Positions 1 through 9,281 of a stretch of 64,000 nucleotides of DNA are shown here, piece by piece. Numbering within the stretch: position 1 is the stretch's first letter; every line of letters starts with the position of its first letter. Source of the stretch: Sebaldella termitidis ATCC 33386 (GTDB lineage: Bacteria; Fusobacteriota; Fusobacteriia; Fusobacteriales; Leptotrichiaceae); the NCBI RefSeq assembly GCF_000024405.1, contig NC_013517.1, forward strand, positions 310,001 to 374,000, given 5' to 3'. The notes beneath the pieces were generated by a model, which saw only the letters and a program-made list of their open reading frames with translations, was not told where the DNA came from and did no database searches. The translations under genes were made by a program, and so were the position numbers.

Positions 1-3000
1 TATATGATGATGTATGGAGAAACTTAGATGATACTTATACACTGACAGGAAACAGTAGTTTGATAACTAGACTGAATGAATGGATATTTTCAGAAGGCAG
101 ATCAAATATGCAGGGTTGGGGAATAAATCCTAAAGATGAACTTGATGACATAAATAATGATTTAGACTATAAGCTTTATTACGGGAATCTGACAAGCAGC
201 CAGCTTAATCCTACAAAAAATTATATGACACAGGTACTAACAGGATATATAGATACAAGCAGACTTGTAACAGAGGGCGGAAGAATATTGTCAGGAGGAA
301 ATCTGACACTTGATGTAATAGAACTGGAAAATGTGAATTCAAAAATAAGTTCAGGAGGTACATTAAGAATAACAGATAAGGTTCAGACAATAAAAAATGA
401 AACAACAGCTTCCACAATAAAAGTTTATGACGGTGAAGAACAGGTAAAAACATGGGAATTACACTGGACAGCAGGAAATGGAGATACAAGAACAGGAGCA
501 GCACTGGGAGTAAGAAGAGATTTAAAAACAGCAGGAAGAGATGTAAATATAGCGGACAGTGTATCAGTAATAGAAGGAAATAATGTGATAATAGAGGGGA
601 GCCCTGTAATAAGTAACGGATATGTTATTCAATCAGGAGCAGTAGTAGACCCAAGTACAATAACATCAAAAGATGTAGATGTAGATCTATATTACGATCC
701 TGTAACAGTACATGTGGACAGAACAGCAGTAATAGATATAATAACAACAGGGACAATACCATTTAATCCAGGAGTATTTAACAGTTCTGTAAGTAAGTTA
801 TTTTCGGAGAATAAAGATCCTTCATCAAAGTACTTAATGGAAACAAGATCACAATATATAGATTTATCAAGATTTTATGGAAGTGATTATTTCTTAAGCA
901 GAATAGGATATAATGAATCAAATGACTGGAATAATGCAAGAAGATTAGGGGATGCATATTATGAAACTAAATATATGAATAATCTTCTTTTGGAAACACT
1001 GGGAACAAGATTTATAAATGGAAAAGCAGATACAGAATTAATGAAAGAAATGCTTGATAATGCAGTGGCAACAAGCGGGGATTTGCAGTTAACAATAGGA
1101 ATAGCTTTAACAGGAGATCAGATAGCAGCATTGAAGAGTGATATAATCTGGTATGTGGAACAGGAAGTAAACGGGGAAAAGGTATTAGTACCACAGGTAT
1201 ATTTAAGTCAGGCAACATTGGAGAATATAAAGAGTCCTACAACAACAATATCAGCACAGGAAACACTTGCAATAAACAGCAGCAGTCTTGTAAATCAGGG
1301 CAGACTTGAAGGAAATACAGTATATGTAAATACAGATAATCTGATAAATAAGAGTGTGGGAGCATTAACAGCAGAGATAACAGGAACAAATATACAGATA
1401 GATGCAAAAAATGATATACTGAATATAGGAGCTGTGATAGCAGCTAAGGAAAATGTTGTATTAACAGCAGGGGGAACAATAAGCAATATAACAACTGGGG
1501 TACAGGTAATAGAACATGATAGATTAAGAGGGGAAGAAAGAAGTTATACAGCAGATAATATACAGAATGTAGGAGTGATAAGCTCAGGAGATACAACATA
1601 TATCAGTGGAGAAAACTATGTATCGAGGGGAGCGGTAACACAGTCAGAGGGAACAACATATATAGAAGCAGAGAAAGATATTTCAATAAATACAATAAAT
1701 CTGAGAGAATCAGAAAGAGAAGGCATAAAGAACGGTTATCAATATACAGAAGTAAATCAGAAATTAGGTTCGGAAGTAACAGGTCTTGATAATGTGATAA
1801 TGAATGCCGGGAATGATATAAGTATAAAGGGAAGTACGGTAGTATCAGATGGAACAGTACAGTTAACAGCAGAAAATAATATAAATATATCAAATGATAA
1901 GAATACAATGTATCATGAGGAAAAGGAAGAGAAGAAAGGAACATTTTCAAGTTATTACAGATATGAGACGGATTACAGTGAAAGTGCAGTGGGAAGTACA
2001 TTAATAGGGAATAATGTAATACTGGATGCAGGGAAAGATGTAAATATAAAAGCATCAAATGTTATAGCAGTAAAAAATGACAATATTCAAAACAGTGGTG
2101 GAAATATAATAGTAACAGCGGGAAATGATATAAATATAACAACGGATGATATGAATAATGAATACTCCTTGACAGAAAAGAGAAGTGGATTTAGTTCAAG
2201 CTTTTCAACAGGAGGCGGGGGTATATCAGCAGGAGTGAGTTACAGCAGAAGTAGTCTGGAGAATGAAAGAAACAGTACAACAGTAGCAGTGTCAAGCTTA
2301 ATGTCAGAAGGAAGTACAGTATTAGATGCAGGAAACAGAGTAAGAACAGAAGCAATGCAGGCTGATATTGGAGAGAATCTTGTAATAAGGGGAGTAAATG
2401 GGGTAGAACTTCTGGATGCCAAAGAAGTATATGAAGAAAAAGTAAAACAGAAAAGTACAAGTATTGGTTTATCAGTGAGTGTAGGTTCTACAGTAACAAG
2501 CTTCATAGATCAGGCAAATAATATGTATAATGACAAGGATAAATACGGTGCTACAAATACATCAGAACTTATAAATTCAGCAGGAGACGGTTTTACTTTA
2601 TTTAGAAGCGGAGTAAGTGCTTTTAATGATGCGCAGTCTATTTACGATAAACTGGTAACTGGAATACATCCTGCAAATGCCTTGGCAGGAATAACAGCAA
2701 ATGCTTCATTAAGTTTTAGCCAGAGTAGTTATGAATCAAATACAAATAGTACAACATCAGTAGCAGGAAATATAAATGTAGGAAAAAACTTTGTGATAGA
2801 ATCAGATGGTGATGTAAGACTGATAAATCAAAAAGTTAATGTAGGAGAAAACTTTATTGTAGATGCTAAAAATTTTGAAGCAAGAGCAGGGGAAAATACT
2901 TACAGTAATAATACAAAGTCAAGTTCATCAGGAGGAAATATAGGATATGACTTTGCTCAGAGAACAATGACAGGCGGAGTAAATGTATCAGGCGGAAAAT

Positions 3001-5303
3001 CAAATACAGATTCTAAATATTATGATAATACAATAATAAATGTAGGAGGTATATTCCAGCTTACAACAAAAGAAGACGCTTTATTTGCAGGAGCTAATGT
3101 AACAGCAGATAAAATAAACTTTGATATTGGAAGAGATTTGAGTATAATATCCTTACAGGATGAATATAAGTCAGAAGGAAAGAATTATGGAATAGGCGGA
3201 GGCTATAGTCAGAATAATACAACTACAAATAAGCCGGAACCGGGAGCATTTACAGGAAACATAAGTTATAGCCAAAATAATGCAGAAAGTAAATGGGTAA
3301 GTAATCAGACAAGTATAATAGCAGAAAATGGCGGGAATATAAAAGTAGGAGAAACACTGACAAATATAGGATCAATTATAGGAAGTCTGAATGCAGATGA
3401 AAAACTGAGTATAGAAGCTAATAAAGTAGTGGTTTCTAACCTTGAGGATTATAACAGGGGAGAAAATGCAGGGGTTAATGTAGGAGGCATAGGCTTTAAT
3501 AATAAGGCACCAATAGGACAGACAGGTGTACAGTACGGAAGCCATGATAAGGAACAGGAAAGTAATGCAACATTTGTTAATACAGAAGTGACAGAAGCAG
3601 GAAAGAAGCTGAATCTTGAGGAGCTTGGAATAAATACAGATATTAATAAGGCTCAGATAGTAACAAAAGATGAAGTGGTGGAACAGATAGATACAAATCT
3701 TCATACGGATTTATTAAATACAACAACAAGACAGCAGTTTATGGAGGATACAAGAAAAGCAGGACATGGAATACTAGATATAATAGATTCGGCAGGCAGG
3801 GATAACTTAAGATATGAAGAAGCCAGAACAGACAGATATGCGCAGTATTATATAGAAAAGAATCCTCAGATGGCAGAATTTATAAAAGATCCTGATAGTA
3901 AGAGTGCAGCTGATATTGAAAAACTAACAAAAGATTATATAAAGTATATGACAGGAAAAGATGTTGAGGTAATAATAGTAGCAACAGGAGAAGGTTCTGG
4001 ATATATAAGAGGGGATCAAAAAGGTAAAGGTAAAGATAACGTTTTTCTTTTAGATTTAAATGATTTAGCAAGTGGTATGAGTGTATCAAATTTATATGGT
4101 CATGAGCCTAATCATATAGATGACCATAGAAGAGGGAGAGAAGCAGGAGAAGAGATAGCTTCAAATGCTGCAGGAGACAGATTAAGTGAAATATTAGGTG
4201 ATAAAGGAAAAAGCAATGTTTTTGATATTGATAAATGGCTTGATAATAAAGACAATTTACAAGCAATTCAGGATGGGAAAAATACTCTTGACTCAGAATA
4301 TGATGGATATGAAGGAGAAAATAGTTCTTATTTGGATCAAAGAACAAGAGAAGCGGGAAGTATTGCAAGCACAAAATCGGTTGCAAGTAAAAAATTAGAG
4401 AATAAAAAAGCAGATTTAGCAAAGTTGACAAATGAATATCAACAAAAATGTTCAGGAAGACAATTAAGTGGTTGTAGTAGTATTTTGAATCAGATATCAT
4501 CTTTGGAAAAAGAAATAAAATATCTTCAGGGAGTAGCAACAACAGGTCAAGGTAGTGTTCATGATTCAGAAACTAAATCTCAAAAAACTCCAAATAACAC
4601 TCAAAATGCTGGCAATAAGCCTAGTAATAAACCTAATAATAACACTTCTTCAAAAGCAGAGGCAAATAGTGCTAAGAAAATTAAAACAAAAGAAGAATTA
4701 GTATCAGAAATGTACAGTAAAGGCTACACACCTGATCAGTATGAGATAAGAGAAGAAAAAGGCGGAGTGTTAAGAGTAGTACTTGATTCATACAAAACTC
4801 CGGATAATTTAAATTATGATGACACAAATGTAATAGTTTGGAATAAAGGTTTAGATATACCATTAAAAGTAGCAGATGCCTATTTAAAAGCAGATAATGC
4901 ATCAATGATATTAACACAAGGGCATTTGACAGATACATTTGGCCCAGTTCTTTCAGGAGGACTAATAAATAAATTTGGACCTAATTCAGGATGGGGAAGC
5001 GTAAAAGATAAGACTGAACTATCAGGAAATTCTAACTATAAAAAACTTACAAATGAAGAAATAAAAAAAGTGGGTTCTCTTTCGGAACAAAAAGACATAA
5101 GGGAATTACCAGGGAATTCTGAAGATGCTTTAAAATTTTTTCAAGCTCAAGTATCTGATTATAAAGAAGTAAAACCTGGTGTTTTTGTTGGAAAAGATGA
5201 AAATGGAATCACATTTACCTATAGAGCTCAATCAAAATCTGGTCCCCCGACTATTGATGTGAATGGAATAAAAGGAATAAGAAAAATTAAATTTAAAGAA
5301 TAG
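1..5303 (+). CDS. CdiA/FHA-like exoprotein, 3' part with C-terminal toxin (5' end outside window)
   Basis: The reading frame is open from the left edge (frame of base 3), so the gene is 5'-truncated by the window; more than 1760 residues are visible. The first part is beta-helix repeat sequence typical of filamentous haemagglutinin/CdiA proteins secreted by two-partner secretion (many INxGGxx and AGxDxxI units). A conserved block ending in HTDLLN (about 3700-3718) is shared with the orphan copy downstream, and everything after it is unique. That unique part contains a putative pretoxin region with HEPNHIDDH (4101-4127, HExxH type), an N/P/K-rich linker (about 4570-4680) and a C-terminal domain of about 200 residues ending in a GITFTYRAQSKSGPPTIDV motif. 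The constant stalk with a switched tip, followed by a small gene, is the CDI/polymorphic-toxin layout. The toxin activity is not identified; an RNase fold is only a guess. A CdiB-type partner would be expected upstream. Confidence 0.85.
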   Translation, partial: YDDVWRNLDDTYTLTGNSSLITRLNEWIFSEGRSNMQGWGINPKDELDDINNDLDYKLYYGNLTSSQLNPTKNYMTQVLTGYIDTSRLVTEGGRILSGGNLTLDVIELENVNSKISSGGTLRITDKVQTIKNETTASTIKVYDGEEQVKTWELHWTAGNGDTRTGAALGVRRDLKTAGRDVNIADSVSVIEGNNVIIEGSPVISNGYVIQSGAVVDPSTITSKDVDVDLYYDPVTVHVDRTAVIDIITTGTIPFNPGVFNSSVSKLFSENKDPSSKYLMETRSQYIDLSRFYGSDYFLSRIGYNESNDWNNARRLGDAYYETKYMNNLLLETLGTRFINGKADTELMKEMLDNAVATSGDLQLTIGIALTGDQIAALKSDIIWYVEQEVNGEKVLVPQVYLSQATLENIKSPTTTISAQETLAINSSSLVNQGRLEGNTVYVNTDNLINKSVGALTAEITGTNIQIDAKNDILNIGAVIAAKENVVLTAGGTISNITTGVQVIEHDRLRGEERSYTADNIQNVGVISSGDTTYISGENYVSRGAVTQSEGTTYIEAEKDISINTINLRESEREGIKNGYQYTEVNQKLGSEVTGLDNVIMNAGNDISIKGSTVVSDGTVQLTAENNINISNDKNTMYHEEKEEKKGTFSSYYRYETDYSESAVGSTLIGNNVILDAGKDVNIKASNVIAVKNDNIQNSGGNIIVTAGNDINITTDDMNNEYSLTEKRSGFSSSFSTGGGGISAGVSYSRSSLENERNSTTVAVSSLMSEGSTVLDAGNRVRTEAMQADIGENLVIRGVNGVELLDAKEVYEEKVKQKSTSIGLSVSVGSTVTSFIDQANNMYNDKDKYGATNTSELINSAGDGFTLFRSGVSAFNDAQSIYDKLVTGIHPANALAGITANASLSFSQSSYESNTNSTTSVAGNINVGKNFVIESDGDVRLINQKVNVGENFIVDAKNFEARAGENTYSNNTKSSSSGGNIGYDFAQRTMTGGVNVSGGKSNTDSKYYDNTIINVGGIFQLTTKEDALFAGANVTADKINFDIGRDLSIISLQDEYKSEGKNYGIGGGYSQNNTTTNKPEPGAFTGNISYSQNNAESKWVSNQTSIIAENGGNIKVGETLTNIGSIIGSLNADEKLSIEANKVVVSNLEDYNRGENAGVNVGGIGFNNKAPIGQTGVQYGSHDKEQESNATFVNTEVTEAGKKLNLEELGINTDINKAQIVTKDEVVEQIDTNLHTDLLNTTTRQQFMEDTRKAGHGILDIIDSAGRDNLRYEEARTDRYAQYYIEKNPQMAEFIKDPDSKSAADIEKLTKDYIKYMTGKDVEVIIVATGEGSGYIRGDQKGKGKDNVFLLDLNDLASGMSVSNLYGHEPNHIDDHRRGREAGEEIASNAAGDRLSEILGDKGKSNVFDIDKWLDNKDNLQAIQDGKNTLDSEYDGYEGENSSYLDQRTREAGSIASTKSVASKKLENKKADLAKLTNEYQQKCSGRQLSGCSSILNQISSLEKEIKYLQGVATTGQGSVHDSETKSQKTPNNTQNAGNKPSNKPNNNTSSKAEANSAKKIKTKEELVSEMYSKGYTPDQYEIREEKGGVLRVVLDSYKTPDNLNYDDTNVIVWNKGLDIPLKVADAYLKADNASMILTQGHLTDTFGPVLSGGLINKFGPNSGWGSVKDKTELSGNSNYKKLTNEEIKKVGSLSEQKDIRELPGNSEDALKFFQAQVSDYKEVKPGVFVGKDENGITFTYRAQSKSGPPTIDVNGIKGIRKIKFKE

Positions 5304-5325
5304 ATGGCTGAGGTGGCTAAATAAT

Positions 5326-5856
5326 ATGGAAATGAAAAGATTAAAGGATTTGTATAAAAAAATTTTTAGTAATAATGATCCGTTTAATAATGTATTTAAT
5401 AATTATATAGAAAAAAAAATATTGATTTTTCCAACAGAAGGTTATTATTTATCAAAAGATCAATATGACAACTTAATAAAGGTATTAGATTTTTTCTTAG
5501 AGAAAGAGATATTTATATCAGAGATTGAAAATGGTGAAGAATCTTTTGAAAATACTGTTGAATATTGCTTTAATCACAATAGAATTGAACTAAAGACTTC
5601 ATATGAAGAATATTTAAAGATTCCTGTTTTTTTAGAAAATATTTTATATTCTACAACAGCAAAATGGGGAATGATGATTTCTCATGAGAATCATGCTTTA
5701 CTGGGAGGAAGTTCAAAATTTATACAAAAGTTTTTAGAGAATTATAATTATTTAGAAGATAAAGAAAAATTTTTAAGATATTGGCATTATAATAAACAAA
5801 ATTATAATTCAGATTTAAATTGGCAGAAAGAGTTTTTTAAATACTATGATGTTTAA
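5326..5856 (+). CDS. probable immunity protein (CdiI-like) for the upstream toxin
   Basis: This 176-aa acidic, cytoplasmic-looking protein (no signal peptide or membrane segment) starts 22 bases after the toxin gene, behind an AGGTGG ribosome site. I do not recognise its family. It is assigned from position: polymorphic toxin genes are followed directly by a small gene for the cognate immunity protein, which binds and neutralises the toxin tip in sibling cells. The C-terminal half contains WGMMISHENHALLGGS, a compact hydrophobic and charged stretch. Absence of an export signal implies that the toxin acts in the cytoplasm, in contrast to the second cassette. The stop codon overlaps the start of a decayed second immunity gene. 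Confidence 0.6.
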   Translation: MEMKRLKDLYKKIFSNNDPFNNVFNNYIEKKILIFPTEGYYLSKDQYDNLIKVLDFFLEKEIFISEIENGEESFENTVEYCFNHNRIELKTSYEEYLKIPVFLENILYSTTAKWGMMISHENHALLGGSSKFIQKFLENYNYLEDKEKFLRYWHYNKQNYNSDLNWQKEFFKYYDV

Positions 5857-5995
5857 ACAAAAAGTAATAGTTAGAGATTATCCGTATTTAAAATATTTTA
5901 TAGAATGCTATTTTAATTAGAGTATGGATTATGTTGATTTAAATCAGATTGCAGCAGAATATTTAAAAATACAAACAGAGAAGTATAATTTATAA
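5849..5995 (+). pseudogene. remnant of a second CdiI-type immunity gene
   Basis: An ATG at 5849 overlaps the end of the previous gene and opens a frame reading MFKQKVIVRDYPYLKYFIEC followed by YFN, an in-frame TAG (5918-5920), and then SMDYVDLNQIAAEYLK to a TAA at 5993. The pattern YPxLxxFxxxYFNxxxDY resembles the N-terminus of a CdiI family (CdiI_2 type, from memory). The central stop and the short length point to a decayed orphan immunity gene. Such remnants accumulate downstream of CDI toxins when toxin tips are exchanged. An alternative is that the gene is a read-through or split small protein. Confidence 0.5.
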
Positions 5996-6027
5996 TTAGA
6001 AAAAGAAATTAATAGTAAAAACTATAA

Positions 6028-6070
6028 AAAGGGGCTGTATCAAAAATTTTCATTTTGATACAGTCCCTTT
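6028..6070. repeat. GGGCTGTATCAAAA-type palindrome, copy A (terminator-like)
   Basis: Arms at 6028-6045 and 6053-6070 pair over 18 bases with one mismatch around a 7-base loop, and the flanks are A-rich on the left and T-rich on the right. It can act as a bidirectional intrinsic terminator. The same arm sequence recurs at 9219, 42083 and 63374, so it belongs to a repeat family. Confidence 0.8.
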
Positions 6071-6122
6071 AGTATAAATTTGAATTTGTAACACAATATT
6101 TAAAATAAATTTAAAATAATCC

Positions 6123-6150
6123 TTGAAAAAAATAAAATTTAAGGTATAAT
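6123..6150 (+). promoter_or_regulatory. candidate sigma70 promoter before orphan toxin cassette
   Basis: TTGAAA at 6123-6128, a 16-bp spacer and TATAAT at 6145-6150. It lies between palindrome copy A and the orphan CdiA-like end and points into it. If active, the orphan cassette would be transcribed independently of the main gene. Confidence 0.5.
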
Positions 6151-6271
6151 TAAATGCAGTTTTGTAATAAGAAAATATATAAATGGGTGTTGTTGTGGAA
6201 TATTAAAGAGAAGAAATAGTAAAATATTTATAGTTTCTGAAGGAAGTACATTACTATCAGCAGGAAATAAA

Positions 6272-8629
6272 GTGAGAACAGAAGCAATGCAGGCTAATGT
6301 TGGGGAAGATATGATTATCAGAGGAGTAAACGGAGTAGAATTACTTGATGCACAGGAAGTATACAATGAAAAAGTAAAACAGGAAAGTAAGAGTGTAGGA
6401 ATATCAGCGAGTTTGGGTTCAACAATAACAAACTTTATAAGTTCAGCAGATGAAAAATCACAAAATAATGGAAAATATGAATTTGGAAACAGATCAGAGC
6501 TTATAAATACATATGGTGACGGACTGGATTTATATAGAGAAGGAGTAAAGGCAGGAGCGGACTTATCTCAGTTAGTAGTAGACGGAATGAAAGGAAGTTA
6601 TGGCTCACTAGCAGGATACGGAGTAACAGCAAATGTATCTGCAAGTATAAATAAAAGTAAATATGAATCAAATACAAGCGGAACAAGTTCAGTAGCAGGC
6701 AATATAAATGTAGGTGGAAATCTAGTAATATCATCAGAAGGAGATGTGAAACTTGTAAATCAAAAAGTAAATGTTGGAGAAAATATTATAGTAGAAGCTA
6801 AAAGCTTTGAGGCATTGGCAGGAAAAAATACTTATAATAATACAACAGATTCAAGTTCACAGGGAATGTCAGCTGGATATGACTTTACAGGAGGAACAGT
6901 AACTGGTGGAGTAAACGGAAGTAAAGGAAATAGTAATTCATCATCAGTATATTATGATAATACAGTAATAAATGCAGGGGGAACATTTCAGTTAACAACA
7001 AAAGAAGATGCAACATTTAAAGGAGCAAATGTAACAGCAGATAAGATAGACTTTGAAATAGGTGGAAATTTAAATGTAATATCATTACAGGATGAATATA
7101 AGCTGAATGGAGAAAATAAAAGCGGTGGAATAAATTATGGTCATACAGAACAGAGTGATGGGAAAAGCTATAACTCACCGTCAGGAAACTTAAGTTATGG
7201 GGAAAGTAAAGGAGATAGTAAGTGGGTAAATAATCATACAAGTATAATAGCAGAAAATGGAGGAAGTATAAAGGTTGGGGAAACTTTAACTAATGTAGGA
7301 GCTATTATAGGAAGTATGAATGATAGCGTGAGAATAGAAGCAAAAGAGGTAGTGGTAGAAAATTTAAAAGATCATGATAATGGCAAGGGCTATAATGTAG
7401 GATTAAGTGGAGTAGACAGAAAGAATGTAGTTCCACAAACAGAATTACAGTATGGAAGTCATGATAAGGAACAGGATACAAATGCAACTTTTGTTAATAC
7501 AGTGGTAATAGAAAATGGTAAGGAAATAAATCTGGAAGAAAGAGGAATAAATACAGATATAGAGAAAGCACAGGTAATAACAAAAGATGATGTGGTTGAG
7601 CAGATAGATACTGTTCTTCATACAGATCTATTGAACAAAGAAAAGAGAAAAGAGTTAGTGAATGATTTAAATACTATAATTGGAAATTTAGGAGATATTA
7701 AAAATGAAGTAGCCAATATATATGATACAGCCATAAGTAAAATTGCAAATAATGATAAAAATCTGACTGCTGAAGAAGTAGAAATTTATTTAGCTATTGA
7801 ATCTTTAAATGGAATATCATATGATATAGAAGAAAATGCGACTAAATATTTAAATGACCTTAAAGCATATGCTAAAAAAAATAATATGGACTACTCAACT
7901 TTATCTGCAGGTGGTCTTGTAGATGAAATTATCAATATAAAAGATAAATATGATTCTGAAAATATGGTAGATTATTCAAGAGAAGATAAAATAAGGTTGG
8001 TTGTTCTTTTCGATTCTTTAAATCAAAAAGATAGTAGTTATCAAAAGATGACTGAGAAAGTTATTGGAAAAGTATTTAATTCATTAGTGACAACGAATGA
8101 ATATAAAGAATTAGCTCAAAATTGGTCTGAAGCTTATAATAATAGTGATAAAGAAAAAATGAATCAAATATACGGGAAATATGGAGAGTTGATTGACAAA
8201 AAAATAAAAGATGAATTTGGTATATCTCTAAAAAGTGATTATATGATATTACATTCTGGAGAAACACAGCTTGTTTTTGGCAACGATACATTTACTCCAG
8301 CTAATAATCTTTATGGTGCCTATATTCCAGGAGTAAATACCAACGTAATTAATTTAAACTATAATGATGAGAAATTCAATTTAGGATTATTGGATGATAT
8401 AAATACAATATCAAAACACGAGATAGGTGTCCATAATTTCTATAATACTTTATTTAATTCAAATTCTTCTACAACAAACAGAATTATAAAAAATAATAAA
8501 TTAGAGAGATATGAGAAAATAAGCAAAATGAAAATTCAACTACCGAAAAATTTTGATCCATTAAATACAATTTTATATTTAATAGAACCAGAGGAGGCGA
8601 TAGCAAGACATGCGGAAAAGTTTAATTAA
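6272..8629 (+). CDS. orphan, 5'-truncated CdiA-like end with metallopeptidase-like toxin tip
   Basis: This is a second copy of the stalk end of the upstream exoprotein. Homology begins abruptly at about 6235 with a VSEGSTL stretch, in frame before the first usual start codon (GTG 6272, weak AGGA site). The frame is open from 6143 without any ATG, GTG or TTG. There is no signal peptide or secretion domain, so on its own the product should not be exported. Similarity to the first gene runs to HTDLLN (about 7637), and the tip then differs completely. The C-terminus carries HEIGVH (8417-8434) and a later EEAIARHAE, together suggestive of a zinc metallopeptidase. This matches orphan cdiA-CT modules, which serve as a reservoir of tips exchanged by recombination through the shared stalk. 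The toxic activity is inference. Confidence 0.7.
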   Translation: MRTEAMQANVGEDMIIRGVNGVELLDAQEVYNEKVKQESKSVGISASLGSTITNFISSADEKSQNNGKYEFGNRSELINTYGDGLDLYREGVKAGADLSQLVVDGMKGSYGSLAGYGVTANVSASINKSKYESNTSGTSSVAGNINVGGNLVISSEGDVKLVNQKVNVGENIIVEAKSFEALAGKNTYNNTTDSSSQGMSAGYDFTGGTVTGGVNGSKGNSNSSSVYYDNTVINAGGTFQLTTKEDATFKGANVTADKIDFEIGGNLNVISLQDEYKLNGENKSGGINYGHTEQSDGKSYNSPSGNLSYGESKGDSKWVNNHTSIIAENGGSIKVGETLTNVGAIIGSMNDSVRIEAKEVVVENLKDHDNGKGYNVGLSGVDRKNVVPQTELQYGSHDKEQDTNATFVNTVVIENGKEINLEERGINTDIEKAQVITKDDVVEQIDTVLHTDLLNKEKRKELVNDLNTIIGNLGDIKNEVANIYDTAISKIANNDKNLTAEEVEIYLAIESLNGISYDIEENATKYLNDLKAYAKKNNMDYSTLSAGGLVDEIINIKDKYDSENMVDYSREDKIRLVVLFDSLNQKDSSYQKMTEKVIGKVFNSLVTTNEYKELAQNWSEAYNNSDKEKMNQIYGKYGELIDKKIKDEFGISLKSDYMILHSGETQLVFGNDTFTPANNLYGAYIPGVNTNVINLNYNDEKFNLGLLDDINTISKHEIGVHNFYNTLFNSNSSTTNRIIKNNKLERYEKISKMKIQLPKNFDPLNTILYLIEPEEAIARHAEKFN

Positions 8630-9161
8630 GATATGTGTGATATATGTACTAGTCTTATCTTTAACCATTGCTAACAGTAAATATATTATAATGGACATAG
8701 GTAATGATCCTTATGCAACTTCTGGATCATTAATAACTTCAAATGAAATTGAAACATTAAAAAATGTAAAAAAAATCGGTTTTATAGAAGTAAATGATGA
8801 AGAAAAAATTGAGAAAGTTTATTTTTTTGATGATAAAAAATATCAAGTAATAGAAGAATTTAAAGAAGGTGATACAATTAATATAGATAAATTTAAAGAA
8901 TTTAACCAAAAAAGTATTGAGGAATATAATAAATTTCGATGTTTTGGGATCCCATGCTCAAAGCCTGAAATATATAATGAAGATGAATCTGAACTATGGA
9001 ATTTTATAAAATATCTTTACAGAGCTTCAACACGAATTGTAGTATTAACAGATAGAGAATACCTGAAATATTTGAAATTAAAAAACAATGAAGAAAAAGT
9101 AAGGTTATTGAAAGAAAAAATAAAGGACGAAGTTATGTATGATACAAGTAAAAAAATATGA
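8610..9161 (+). CDS. secreted immunity-protein candidate for the orphan toxin tip
   Basis: This 183-aa protein has a clear N-terminal signal sequence (MRKSLIKICVIYVLVLSLTI and on to residue 23), with no lipobox. It overlaps the orphan toxin end by 20 bases; GAGGAGG at 8591-8597 lies 12 bases before the ATG. I do not recognise the family. By position it is the cognate immunity protein. Its predicted export means it would act in the periplasm, which fits a toxin tip that attacks envelope targets (the HEIGVH metallopeptidase-like motif) rather than cytoplasmic nucleic acid. The mature part is highly charged, with two cysteines (CFGIPC) that might form a disulphide. Confidence 0.55.
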   Translation: MRKSLIKICVIYVLVLSLTIANSKYIIMDIGNDPYATSGSLITSNEIETLKNVKKIGFIEVNDEEKIEKVYFFDDKKYQVIEEFKEGDTINIDKFKEFNQKSIEEYNKFRCFGIPCSKPEIYNEDESELWNFIKYLYRASTRIVVLTDREYLKYLKLKNNEEKVRLLKEKIKDEVMYDTSKKI

Positions 9162-9218
9162 TTGATTTTGAAGAATCGTAGTTAAACAAAAAAGTAGATA
9201 AATTCAACTGGATAATAT

Positions 9219-9264
9219 AAAAGGGGTTGTATCAAAATGAAAATTTTTTGATACAGTCCCTTTT
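9219..9264. repeat. GGGCTGTATCAAAA-type palindrome, copy B (terminator-like)
   Basis: Arms 9219-9237 and 9246-9264 are near-perfect complements with A and T tails. It separates the convergent immunity candidate and phoR and probably terminates both. With copy A it brackets the orphan toxin cassette. Confidence 0.8.
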
Positions 9265-9281
9265 AAAAATTTTGTATAAAA

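Noticed and set aside
1-5303. Many long leucine-, tyrosine- and histidine-rich reading frames on the opposite strand of the CdiA-like and autotransporter genes
   Set aside because: They mirror the repetitive, AT-rich codon pattern of the real genes, lack ribosome sites and have no plausible protein features.
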